NCBI GenBank assembly: GCA_016630905.1 | Contig: WBMQ01000002.1 | Coordinates: 248,001-312,000, forward strand | From: Capillidium heterosporum | Lineage: Eukaryota; Entomophthoromycota; Entomophthoromycetes; Entomophthorales; Capillidiaceae | Reading direction: 5' to 3' | DNA length: 64,000 nucleotides | Part shown: positions 22,723 to 33,055 of the stretch, one piece after another | Position numbering within the stretch: position 1 is the stretch's first letter | Layout: each line of letters opens with the position of its first letter | The notes under the pieces: generated by a model | What the model was told of the DNA's origin: nothing | Seen by the model: only the letters and a program-made list of their open reading frames with translations | The model's database searches: none | Made by a program: the position numbers and the translations under genes

Positions 22723-24930
22723 ACTTACAACTTGCAAATGGTACTATCGCTGCTCTAAGTCGGTCGCTTCTGAACTAAATTCTAAAGTGCACCCAATGCT
22801 TCCAATTACTAAAGTTTATCAAAGTTCAAGTTCAGGCTCCTTAGCTAATTTTATTAGATGAATCTGAAATTTGCTCAATAGTATTGCTGGGAATTTTGGG
22901 AATTTGAAGTTGGAGCCGTCATCACCCAGGTTTTTCCTTTTATATGGTTATGTTGGGTCCATGTGATTGCAACATATAAATAGAAGGAGCTCCTAACGAC
23001 TTCATCCGTAAACAAATCGAACGTTGCTAAACGACTGATTATAAGGAGCCTATTGGACGGTTTTGAAAGACTTTGAAAACTAGTTTGAAGGGATCCAAAC
23101 TTTTACTAAGAGTTTTGACAAATTTCCTTCGAAGTTGAAGGTAGGCTTATTAAAGTTTGGATTCAAGGATAAATACAATTATAAATTAGACATCTACATG
23201 TTGCTAGATACCAGGTCTAACAGAATATATTTGTAATTCATCCTCTTGGTAAGACCTGGCTGCGTTGGTATGTAGCTTCCAAATTGCCCATTATTTCTAA
23301 GCATACATTTCAAATCCAAGGTATACGATCTAAAATAATGTTCCTCCCTATAAAAGCATCTTCACATAACAGAGTTTATTTTTTGAATCAAGTTTGCCAA
23401 AGGTTTATAAACGATAATTATCTAAATCCTTGGTTAGGTATACGGACATCATAATTTTACAAGGTGAATGTTTATTTATTTTACGACTATTGGTATATAT
23501 ACAACTTGGTTTTAGTTGACTATACAAACAAACACATTCATTTTCATGCAATTTGCTACCTAGAAAACCATAACATTACATCAACTATTTCTCATCAAAT
23601 AAATACATTCACAATCTCTGTCTTTTTGAAAGGCAGAATCTTATACTTTTCAAAACTAGTTATAATGCTGAGTTCGGACTATGAGCTAAATAGTACTTAT
23701 ATCCAGCATCTATATATATGCCCTGTCTTTTTGAAGATTGCAATTGTCAGTTTTGGTACCCATTAAGTACAAAATCAACCTGCTGACCAAAACTGTAGGT
23801 CCAGTTTTTAAAGGTGATTAGAGATGGAATTCTCAAAATTTATGTCGAGTGGAAAAGCCCGCTCACGTTCATTTACATCTGCATATCAAGTTGATTATGG
23901 ATGGGGTTGTAAAGTAGCGCACTGGAATTTTACACCTTGGAGTGGAAACTCCAACAAAGAGTTGGCTGAAATCTTCGGCTCTTATCGCTCTTTAGATTGA
24001 GAGTTGACGGGTAGCATAAAATCATCTGTCCTTCTCCAAACATGGCTATGATTCCTTGGTAAGAATTACGGAAGAATCCACCTACATTTGATCCTAATTC
24101 TTAATAAAGAGTGAGAGTTTCATACATTTTGGTACGGATTATCTACCCCAGCTTTGGTATCTTTATAGGCGAAACTAAAAATATAGCCAAAAGAAAAAGA
24201 TACATCCATCTCAATTTAACTGTTTAGACAGATACCTACTAACAATAATCGTGTTCTATCTAGTAAATCTATCATTCGATTGCTTATCCGAAATCCGCCT
24301 TTGCTCTCCTACTATTTACTGGAAATTTCTTCTATAGGCCAATCGTTGCCATGACTGCCCTAGTCTTTACGATACTTTTCTAGCCATACTTTTAGTTCTT
24401 TGACAGTAGATTTATCCACGAGATCAAATCATCCTATATCTGTTTATAGACCCAGATGTCTATGCTGATTCAGATAGAGTCTTATTAAAGCAAGTTCAAC
24501 GTCCAAATGGACTTAAAAAGCAATCGTAAAGCAATGCATACGTTATGGAAGTCAGATTGGTTTTAAGTAGATTGCATTAGCCATAAACTAACGAAACAAA
24601 TTCAACAAAAAGATTCAAATTTTCAATGCTATTACTATTCTAAACATAGTACAAGCTGATATTACTAAAGCTATTTATTCTCGATTCTAGCTAACGGGAT
24701 GGCTGGTACTAGACAAGTGTAAATTTACCATTAAAGGCAACTAGGTTTAGCAACTACCCAATCTGTAGAATAGTCCGATCCATTCAATCGACCTTTCTTA
24801 TTCAAAAAGCAAGTGAGCACCATCTGGATAAAATATCAAGATTGGTCAAAGACCGGTTATTACATTTTGAAGACATAGATTGAGTAGGCTAAATAGCGAT
24901 AAGTATGGCAGCATGCGTTTGCTAATTCCA
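22723..24930. other. large spacer between PFK-2/FBPase-2 and receptor 3
   Basis: About 2.2 kb, AT-rich. The ORF at 23464-23766 (+) has low-complexity Tyr/Ile/His composition and is not supported. A shorter ORF at 23824-24000 (58 codons, ATG to TGA) has Trp-rich, more protein-like composition (YQVDYGWGCKVAHW) but no family I recognise and no promoter element I can point to. It may be an exon or a gene remnant. Confidence 0.5.
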
Positions 24931-24933
24931 AAT

Positions 24934-24976
24934 GCTATATAACGACAGCAGACTCCATCCACTCTCCCAAACTTTT
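24934..24976 (+). promoter_or_regulatory. TATA box and CAAACTTTT element of receptor 3
   Basis: GCTATATAA at 24934-24942 and CAAACTTTT at 24968-24976, the latter 28 nt before the ATG at 25005. The same arrangement as the two other receptor genes. Confidence 0.45.
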
Positions 24977-25004
24977 ACAGTTGGATTTGTATTTAAACGA
25001 CAAG

Positions 25005-26384
25005 ATGGATATAGAAGAAGATTCGAAACCAGTTCCCTTTGGTGAAGACGGTCTATCCGAAGAAGAGTCTGCGGCCCGTGACTTATTGTACAACAACATA
25101 ACTGTGGCTTTCAACTCTATATCAATTATTCTCGCTCTGTCCGCTTTCGTAGCTGCTTTGTTCATCCATGGTATATCACGAAACCGATCTAATAACAAAC
25201 GTCGTCTCTCTTTACGCTTAGTAATGGGTATCGCCTTCTCGGACGCCTGCTTCAGTGCCGCTCAGATTCATGGACTTTTCTTGGAGCCTGGGTTTTTCTG
25301 TACCTTTTCAACTTGGGGCTTCCTCTTCTTTTTACTACTCTCCCAGTTCTTCACCTCCTGCATCGCTTTGAACTTGTTTTTAGTCCTTGTTATGGAAAAG
25401 ACGTTACCCGAGTATATCGAGTATATTTACTTTGGGGGTTCCATATTGGCTGCCCTCATTATCACGCTGCTACCCGTCATATTCGGCATCATTGGATTCG
25501 ATGCCGAGGCGGTTTCCTGCTGGTTCATTGATCAACAGAATATCAACACTGTCATCTGGGAGATGTGCTCATTGTATGGATGGGCACTGCTGTCGGTCAT
25601 GGTATGTTTCATACTGGTTTCCTCCATCATCTACAAGTTGCGCACTAGATTCACCACTAACGTCGATAAGAAGTCTAAAAGCATTCATGACCAAGGTTTC
25701 GTCAGTCTTGCCAAGTTACAAAAGCAATTGATCAGCCGTACTGTTGGACGTATCGCTTTGTACCCCCTAGTACCTTCTATCTCCCTTTTACTCAATTTGT
25801 CCAATCTCATCTACCTTTTGGTTAAAGGCCACAACCCTTTCTACTTCCAAGTCGCCGGTACTATCTTGTACTCCTCGCATGGTATTGTAACAACAATTCT
25901 ATTCCTATTCGATCCTACCGTTTCGGCCGCCATCGTTTCAAGAAAATTCCAACTCATCTCCAGGCACTTCCCCAGCCTAGCTAACAGTAATGACGGCTTC
26001 ACCAGTTCAAACAACACTTTCGGTAGAACTTCCAATTCAGCAGCTAAAGCTTTGCACCCCTTAAGCTCTAACTCCTCTGACACTGGATTGCCTACCAAAT
26101 ACCCCATGTTCAGCTCCATCTGGTTCACCTATCACTTCATCCTCAACAATGAGCAACGTAAAGCTCTACGTAATGACGAGCAAGCTTCCTGCCCGTTGGG
26201 AGCCGAGTACTTTATGGACAGTGTCACCGACTTTGAGTTGAACGATGACCGCAAGTCGGAGATGAGCCAGGGCACTTCTAAACCTATAAACAACGCCTTC
26301 GAGCCCGCTGTCAACTTCAGGCGATTGAGTAACGATATTGCCATCCCCATCGAGCATATGAAAAAATTCATGAAGTCTCTGTAA
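25005..26384 (+). CDS. seven-transmembrane receptor, paralogue 3
   Basis: Single exon, 459 residues from the ATG at 25005; this start aligns with the other two copies (MDIEEDSKPVPFGEDGLSEE). Seven hydrophobic segments lie in the same positions, with the RTVGRIALYPLVPSIS block and the shared tail end RRLSNDIAIPIEHMKKFM. It lies about 11 kb from the tandem pair in the same orientation, and I see no extended non-coding similarity to them, so it is an older or transposed duplicate. This is the cleanest reference for the frameshifted copy. The ligand and G-protein partner are unknown. Confidence 0.78.
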   Translation: MDIEEDSKPVPFGEDGLSEEESAARDLLYNNITVAFNSISIILALSAFVAALFIHGISRNRSNNKRRLSLRLVMGIAFSDACFSAAQIHGLFLEPGFFCTFSTWGFLFFLLLSQFFTSCIALNLFLVLVMEKTLPEYIEYIYFGGSILAALIITLLPVIFGIIGFDAEAVSCWFIDQQNINTVIWEMCSLYGWALLSVMVCFILVSSIIYKLRTRFTTNVDKKSKSIHDQGFVSLAKLQKQLISRTVGRIALYPLVPSISLLLNLSNLIYLLVKGHNPFYFQVAGTILYSSHGIVTTILFLFDPTVSAAIVSRKFQLISRHFPSLANSNDGFTSSNNTFGRTSNSAAKALHPLSSNSSDTGLPTKYPMFSSIWFTYHFILNNEQRKALRNDEQASCPLGAEYFMDSVTDFELNDDRKSEMSQGTSKPINNAFEPAVNFRRLSNDIAIPIEHMKKFMKSL

Positions 26385-27834
26385 TGTACTTACTCTTTTG
26401 AACTAGCTTCAATTAAACTAACTAATATCGATCAATCTTTTGTGTTTCTGTATTTATTTTTAGAATAAAATTTGTCATATACAAGCACTATCAATTTTTT
26501 GTTGATGATCGGCAGTATAAACTATAATGGAATATAGCAATAGTGATTTAAAGAAATGTGGCAGTATTATTGGGTGAATTATATATTCTTGGAAAATGAA
26601 ATTACCTAATTTGGACTGGTAGGTTTGAGTTTCATTCTGGGATTTGCTATTTTGAGGATTGAACTTCGTACAATTTGATAGAGAAAGTTGGCAGCTTTAG
26701 AATTTTGATATTAGCTCGATAAACTAACTAGAGCTAGCATAGATGTTCAAATTAAGTACAACTGCCTTCTATTCAGGTACTATATCTTTATAAGTTTCTT
26801 TATACTGAGGTTATCCTGTTAATTTTCACATATAATAATTATTCTAAGTTACAAATTCTCAGTTGATAAGATTTTATGAATATAAAATACATCCTCTACA
26901 TCGATAGAGTAAAAATGGCAACAGTTAGTACAAGAGATCTAGGTATATGTATTCTAAAAGGTAGGTATACCAAAGTTCCAAACTGGTTATTCAATCCTAA
27001 ATCTGAAGGTTAAAATATAACCAGTTAATGTAGAGTTCTAATATCCATCTTTATGATTTCTCTAACTTATACAACCTAAAGGTCTCTTGTAAATCAAAAA
27101 GTTTAAACTCCATTATTTACCTTTGATATTGATTTAGTTAGCTTAATAGAAGGTAGTAGCTTAAAGTAAAAGTATTGATACCAATTTTTGTAATTGCCTA
27201 TCGGTGGATAGAAAAGTTGAATGTACTCCATTCCGACTGGAATAGTCCTGCCTTTTATATAAATTTAGTGAATAGAAACGTAGAATATAGCTTATCAGAG
27301 GAATTACTTTGGAAATATTTTATATACGGTAGTATCAAGCAGGTAAAGAGGATTCTTTAAGACTATTAAACTGCAACTTTATATGAAATAAGGTTCTTGC
27401 TTCCTTTAGTTTGCTAACTTTTATTTTTTACAAAAAGTTTGTTGCTACCTAACCATTCTCTCATCAACGTTAAACAATGAATATTTCCCAATAAACTCAA
27501 ATGGTTACTAAAAGTGTAAAAATCGATAGATGAATATAAAAAGATGCTTCATTTCGGGTAGGAAGTATCAACTACAGCTGATGTTTAAAATGAACACTTG
27601 TATTCAAAATCTAAAAGCTAAAGTTTAGAAAGATGGAAAAAGTGGACATAAAAGATGCATAGTTCAATGCAAACTCTAATATAGATCTAATCACCTTCAC
27701 AAACAGCAACTTCTTTACTCAATAAAATGGATGTATCAAAAATAAATGGCATTGAGCGATATAGGTATATAAATAAAGTAGTTGGACTAATTATCTTCTC
27801 AAAGTCCCTTTGACACGACATAAGCATCGGGTAT
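26385..27834. other. spacer downstream of receptor 3
   Basis: AT-rich. The ORF at 27175-27360 (+) has no ATG start and no recognised motif. Nothing else is supported. Confidence 0.5.
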
Positions 27835-28701
27835 TTACTGGAACTTTGACCCAGCGAACCGATCATTCAACTTACCACTTCTTTTCAATAGCTCCACCTG
27901 CTTGCCACGATCCAAACTTTTGATGGACATATCTTTTTCATAGTCGAACCTTCGATTATTCGGGTCATCCTCATCAACCTTGCTGCCCTTCTTTGCCTTT
28001 TTAACTTCCTTATGCATCTCCAGCAGGCTTTTAGGGCGATTTCTAGAATTAAACATTTCCACCTCCACTTTCTGTTGCTCCAATTTACCAATTTCCGAAT
28101 CAGTTTGGATGGTGTAGTCGAACTGGGACTTGGTGACGACTTTACCGTTCAATTTATCAAGGCGTTGTTGGGGGGTGTCAGTCCATATGCTGGTGTCGGG
28201 GTTCAAGTTGGTAGTGCCACTGCGTTGAAATTGTCTAGCAACTACTTTGAGTGGGTCGGCTACCACTTTGGGCTCAGGTGGAATTAGCATCCAGTCGCCA
28301 CGTTTGTTTTCTTCCTTTTGTTCCTGAGAATGTTAGTTTGGCATTTTTAAAAAGGTACTTTAGAAGAGTTGGCGCGATTTTCTATCTCTTGGATTTTTGC
28401 TTCTATATTAGATAACTTTTAAAAAGAATTAGTAAAATGCATTAAATTATTTTTTAATAATTACCTGCTTATCGTCCTTGGATGGTGGTAATGGTCCAAT
28501 AAACTCGTCTTCGGAGTCTGATTTACATGCTTCATTTTCTCTGGGTAATCTTTCTTGAATGGAGGGGCCTTTGTTCTCTATTGAATAAGTTGTCTTGCTG
28601 GAATTGGAAGGCAGTACCGAGCTAACTTCATTTTGGTTCTCAACTTTTTTACTCTCTTCGCGCTTCTTTTGTAAATGGGGGGGAAGACTTGGTCCAATCA
28701 T
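27835..28701 (-). CDS. GPALPP-motif protein with DUF3752 domain
   Basis: Three exons on the minus strand; introns of about 46 and 37 nt lie near 28465-28420 and 28360-28322. The N-terminus has MIGPSLPPHLQKKREE and then EFIGPLPPSKDD, two copies of the GPxLPP motif that names the family. The C-terminal half starts GDWMLIPPEP and continues through SIWTDTPQQRLDKLNG to SLLEMHKEVKKAKKG and ends DRFAGSKF, matching the DUF3752 domain order. The protein is highly charged and probably nuclear. Human GPALPP1 has no settled function, and none is assigned here. It is divergent from the PheRS gene, with 316 nt between start codons. Confidence 0.85.
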
Positions 28702-29017
28702 AGTTTCAAAAGTTACGTAGCAATTTTAGCTTGATGCTGAAGTTGTTTGAATTGAAAGCCTACTAACTACAATTTCGGATCAACTGGTAACGAAAGACGC
28801 TTTTTTCAAGCAAGCTCTATCCCAATAAATCTTCTTTATCACTTGGTTGAAACGGGTGAAAATTTTCCACCAAACACCAGAAAAACTCAAGTCTAGTCAT
28901 TGGTTGAATCCATAGACCAATCGTCCAGAATTTAACAAACTTTTCAAGGCCTAAAAGCCAAAATCGTATACCAAGTTGCAGCTTTTTATAATAAAAGGAT
29001 AATTGAACGACGTCAAG
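28702..29017. promoter_or_regulatory. divergent promoter region (GPALPP protein / mitochondrial PheRS)
   Basis: A 316-nt gap between two divergent genes. CAGCTTTT at 28979-28986, followed by TATAATAAAAGG, lies 32 nt before the PheRS ATG at 29018. Confidence 0.4.
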
Positions 29018-30518
29018 ATGTTGCGTGTACTAAGATATCCATCTAGACCCTTAACCCAACTATTAAACACAAATTTCAAACCAGCTTTAACTACCAAGTT
29101 CAACTACACCTCTTCCTCAACTGCAGCTTGTCAACCCACTCCAAAACTCAAAATCCAAAACGTTTTGAACAAAGAATACGTTGTCGACAGCCAAACCAAC
29201 ATCCCACCCTCCATCCTTACTAAACTCGAGGCCAAACTCTTCAAAGTTCCTTCACACCCTTTAACTTTACTCAAGGAGAAGATAAGCTCCATCTTGCCTA
29301 ACTTTCACCTCTTTGACGACTTGAGTGCAGTGGTTACAGTCGAGCAGAACTTTGACAAATTGTTGGTACCTAAAGACCATATAAGTCGTAGCAAAAGTGA
29401 TAGCTTCTATCTAAACAAGGAGTTCATGTTGAAAACACATACTACAACCGATGAGATATCCATCTATCCTAACTTGGCCATAGACAAATTTTTAATAGTA
29501 TCGGACGTATATCGACGAGACGAAATCGACAAAAGTCACTACCCCTGCTTCCATCAATTGGAAGGGGTAAACCTATTCAAAGTTGAAGATTTGAAGCAGG
29601 AGGCTAACAATCTTGATGACAACACCAACACCAAAGTACAAATAGTCGACGAAAGTTTAGCTACTGAATGCGTCATCCAAGACCAGCATACTAAGGAAGA
29701 AGTTGAAGTACTAGTCAAAAGTCTAAAGGTACATATCAACAAGATTTTAATTGGGCTATTTGGACATATCGAAGGTCTCAAGATACGATGGGTTTCTACG
29801 ACATTCCCTTTTACCCAGCCTAGTTTTGAGGTAGAAATCTGGTTCAATGACAGCTGGTTGGAAGTTTTGGGCTGTGGTGTCTTGAAGCAGACTATGCTGG
29901 ATAGTAACAGTAAGGTTTATAGTTTATACAAATATCTTAAATATATTTTCTTTCTATATAAATAGGTAGAGTAGGTTACCGAGGCTGGGCCTTTGGCCTA
30001 GGACTGGAACGGCTGGCTATGGTGTTGCACAACATCGATGATATTAGATACTTTTGGTCCAAAGATTCTCGATTCATCAACCAATTCAAAACTAGCACCA
30101 CCAGCACTGCTAGCTCAATTCCAGTCCAGTTCAAAAAGTTCTCCAACTTCCCACCCTGCCCCAAGGATGTCACTTTTTGGTTAAACAGTGATAAGGAAAT
30201 GGTAGATAACGATCTCTTTGATCTTGTTCGAGATAAAGCGGGCGATCTGGTAGAAAGCGTTCAATTGGTAATTAAGTCTACCAACACATCCTTTTAACTT
30301 GATTTTTAAAATTTAGATGGACGAGTTCCAACATCCCAAGACGGGTAGAAGATCAAGGTGCTACCGCATTATATATAGATCTATGGATAGGTAAAGTTTA
30401 TACTAAAAACCTGTTTTAAAATTTATAATGTAGGAATGTGACCAACGAGGAGATCAACAAAATTCAATTAGAAGTCCGCAAGGCTATCGTAGATACTTTT
30501 GAGGTCGAGTTAAGGTAG
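29018..30518 (+). CDS. mitochondrial phenylalanyl-tRNA synthetase
   Basis: Four exons: 29018-29909, 29966-30267, 30317-30390 and 30434-30518, all with GT-AG introns. The start ATG at 29018 begins a basic, Ser/Thr-rich presequence ([16 protein letters not shown]). The catalytic core shows [20 protein letters not shown] (class II motif 2 region) and [15 protein letters not shown] (motif 3, split just before by intron 1). The C-terminal exons encode [18 protein letters not shown] and [18 protein letters not shown], the FDX-type anticodon-binding domain typical of monomeric mitochondrial PheRS (yeast Msf1, human FARS2). It charges mitochondrial tRNA-Phe in the matrix. Length and domain order are normal for the family. 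Confidence 0.92.
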
Positions 30519-31545
30519 ATGATTCAAAGTAAAAGTTCGAGTTGGAAGCAAGTCGTATTTGATTTTCATCTTTGGTATATTTTACAAAAATTGGTTTATG
30601 GTAGATGCATATTCAGATGATGTAGGTATATAGCATCAAATTGGATACGATGATATATCCATATACTTTAATTATATTCATTTTATAGATTTGTTTACTT
30701 AACCAGCAGCCGCTTCAATGGAATGTGGAGAATAGCTTAAAGCTGTACCTTGCTAAAATTCATTATATTGAATTGAACCTTATTTATCTAATATACTTAG
30801 CTTTAACTACCATAAATAAAGTATATTTTAGTGATTTACCTTACATTTTTTCCATCTCATATATGAATATCCACCCCAACCTGCTAACTTCAATATCTGT
30901 TGAACTTAGTCAAATTGAGATGAAGTTAAAATTCGGCTACCTTCAATTTACTAGCTTTCAAGAGATTTATAAAAAAGTAGGGTTAAGTAGAATCCATTTT
31001 GTACAAGTCAATTCATGTGTCCATTTAGTTTCCTTATATCTCTTACTATATGCAACTATCAATAGGTTTTCTAATTTTTATCTATAGCCTAAAGATTTTC
31101 AATAGGATTTTAAGATAAAATTCTTTAGTTTTCCTTCGAAAATCAACCTACCTTCAAAGTTGTGACTTATTTAAACTGGAATAAAGGAAACCAAGTCCTA
31201 TTCAGCTTTCATAGTACCATGTCGGTATTAAAAGGCAAGCTACACCGTTCCAAGTTGTACATTTCCCAATTAATATGAACTAAAAATCAAACCTAAATTC
31301 AATATAGCTACATTTAGGATCGTTTGTAACCGAAATTCAAAATCGTAATAAATTTCACAAATCTAGACACGGAATTTTCCAATCCAAATTTGACAAAAGA
31401 TGAGGACCCTTCCGTTATCCCATTCATCTAACTAACTTTCACTTTAGGATTATTAGTTAGTTTTCCAACAAAAGTTATATAAATTGGTAAAGTGTTGATC
31501 TACCACTTCTTTGTCTCATTCTCCAAGCACTTTCATAAAATTAGT
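30519..31545. other. spacer between PheRS and SGNH hydrolase
   Basis: About 1 kb. The ORF at 30725-31087 (+) is hydrophobic and low in complexity (Ile/Leu/Tyr), with no recognised motif; not called. No other signal. Confidence 0.5.
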
Positions 31546-32616
31546 ATGCGGCTTTTACTCCTACTCCCCTTAATAACCAAAGTCCTCAGTTTAAACACTA
31601 ATGCAGCTGATCTCAGCACTGAATACTACCCTAAAGGTGCTGCACCACCAACCGTATGCATCGATCTACCTTCAACTTTCGATTTCACTTCATCTCAACT
31701 GAGAAAGTTCCAATGCAAAGATAGTGTCCACAAACGTCTAAGCAAACTCAATCGTATAGTGACTTTTGGTGACAGTTACACCGACGACAGAAATGTCTAC
31801 CAGCTCTACAATCAAACCTATCCTTATCCCAACTACTACTGCAACGGAAAATACTCAAATGGCAAGATGTGGGTCAACTACCTTTTAGAAAAATTCCACA
31901 AATTCAACCCTCAAATCGAACTTGTCAATCTAGCCTATGGGGGTGCTACCTCCAACAACAACTTGACTTTTACCGCCAAGGATCGACCTAGTGTAGACGA
32001 CCAAGTGCGCTTACTTTTACCAACCTATCTACAAACCTCCTCCAACCAAAACTTGGACGACACCTTGTTCATATTATGGTTAGGTGGCAACGACTACTTG
32101 GATCCCAAAGTCACCCCTCAGCAGGTTGTCAACGAACTTACTATTACCATCAATCATTTAGTTGAAAAGATAAAAGCCAAGAACATAGTTGTTGGGCTGA
32201 CAGTACCGCTCCAATCTTTACCTTACTTCAAGTTGGAAGGGAATGCCCCTGCCTCACAAAACTTTGATCAGATTTGGAAGTTGCACAACCAACTTTTGAA
32301 GGATAGTGTCTTACGTATCAAAGACACCAATCCCAAGAAGGATTTACGATTAGGGCTGTTCAAACCTGCTTCCACGTGGCAGCAGCTTTTAGATACGAAG
32401 GTGGTAAATGAAAACAGATGGAACGCAACTCACCCTTGCCTGGACGATATCAGTTTACCTCAGTCGGGTACGAAACAAGGTTACGGTAATAATTCCTGGA
32501 CCTGTAGGTTTCAAGAGCGTAGGATGTTCTGGGATGATTTCCATCCTACCACCTATGTCCATCTCAAATTAGCTGAACGCGCATTTTTGGATATCAAAGA
32601 TTTATTTTCATCTTAA
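31546..32616 (+). CDS. secreted SGNH/GDSL-type esterase
   Basis: Single exon, 356 residues from the ATG at 31546. The N-terminus MRLLLLLPLITKVLSLN is a signal peptide. Block I, IVTFGDSYTDD, carries the nucleophile Ser near residue 77. The oxyanion Gly lies in NLAYGGATSNN, the Asn in LWLGGNDYL, and the Asp-x-x-His pair in FWDDFHPTTYVHLKLAE near the C-terminus, so the catalytic set is complete. Cys residues in the mature part fit an extracellular location. Fungal proteins of this type are often CE16 acetylesterases acting on plant-derived oligosaccharides, or lipases/phospholipases. The substrate cannot be read from the sequence. Neighbours give no pathway clue. Confidence 0.88.
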   Translation: MRLLLLLPLITKVLSLNTNAADLSTEYYPKGAAPPTVCIDLPSTFDFTSSQLRKFQCKDSVHKRLSKLNRIVTFGDSYTDDRNVYQLYNQTYPYPNYYCNGKYSNGKMWVNYLLEKFHKFNPQIELVNLAYGGATSNNNLTFTAKDRPSVDDQVRLLLPTYLQTSSNQNLDDTLFILWLGGNDYLDPKVTPQQVVNELTITINHLVEKIKAKNIVVGLTVPLQSLPYFKLEGNAPASQNFDQIWKLHNQLLKDSVLRIKDTNPKKDLRLGLFKPASTWQQLLDTKVVNENRWNATHPCLDDISLPQSGTKQGYGNNSWTCRFQERRMFWDDFHPTTYVHLKLAERAFLDIKDLFSS

Positions 32617-33055
32617 TTAAAGTAATAAACGCTCTACAACTTTCAACTTATTTTAAAAGCCACCTTTACTAATATAAAGGATACATATATTGATATAATT
32701 TTGAGATTTTAAATGGGTAGAGCTACCTTATCATATTACTTAAAAATGGAGCAGCGAACGCTCAAAAATTTGATAGAAGATGTGTACGTCAATGCAGAGC
32801 TATTAATTATACTTTCATTTTCTGTCAAAACCTTACACAAGACACTGATATCACCATTTTAAAACATCATTACGGACTATTATATAAAACTTTCAAAGTA
32901 AAATGAGATACAACTAATCCTTACTCTTTATTGCTATATCGAAGCCAATTCTCCTACCTATTAACTTCTAAATTACAGGTTTGAGGCAGTTCGATTAAAG
33001 GTGGAAACATCCATTTCAGGCTCAAGTTAAAGCTCACTATCAATAGTCCATCGAA
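32617..33055. other. spacer between convergent SGNH hydrolase and NRDE2 genes
   Basis: AT-rich, no ORF; the 3' ends of two convergent genes. Confidence 0.55.

Noticed and set aside
23464-23766. 100-codon plus-strand ORF
   Set aside because: AT-driven Tyr/His/Ile-rich ORF with no family features or promoter signal.
30725-31087. 120-codon hydrophobic ORF after PheRS
   Set aside because: Hydrophobic low-complexity sequence in AT-rich DNA, no motif; cannot be told from chance.
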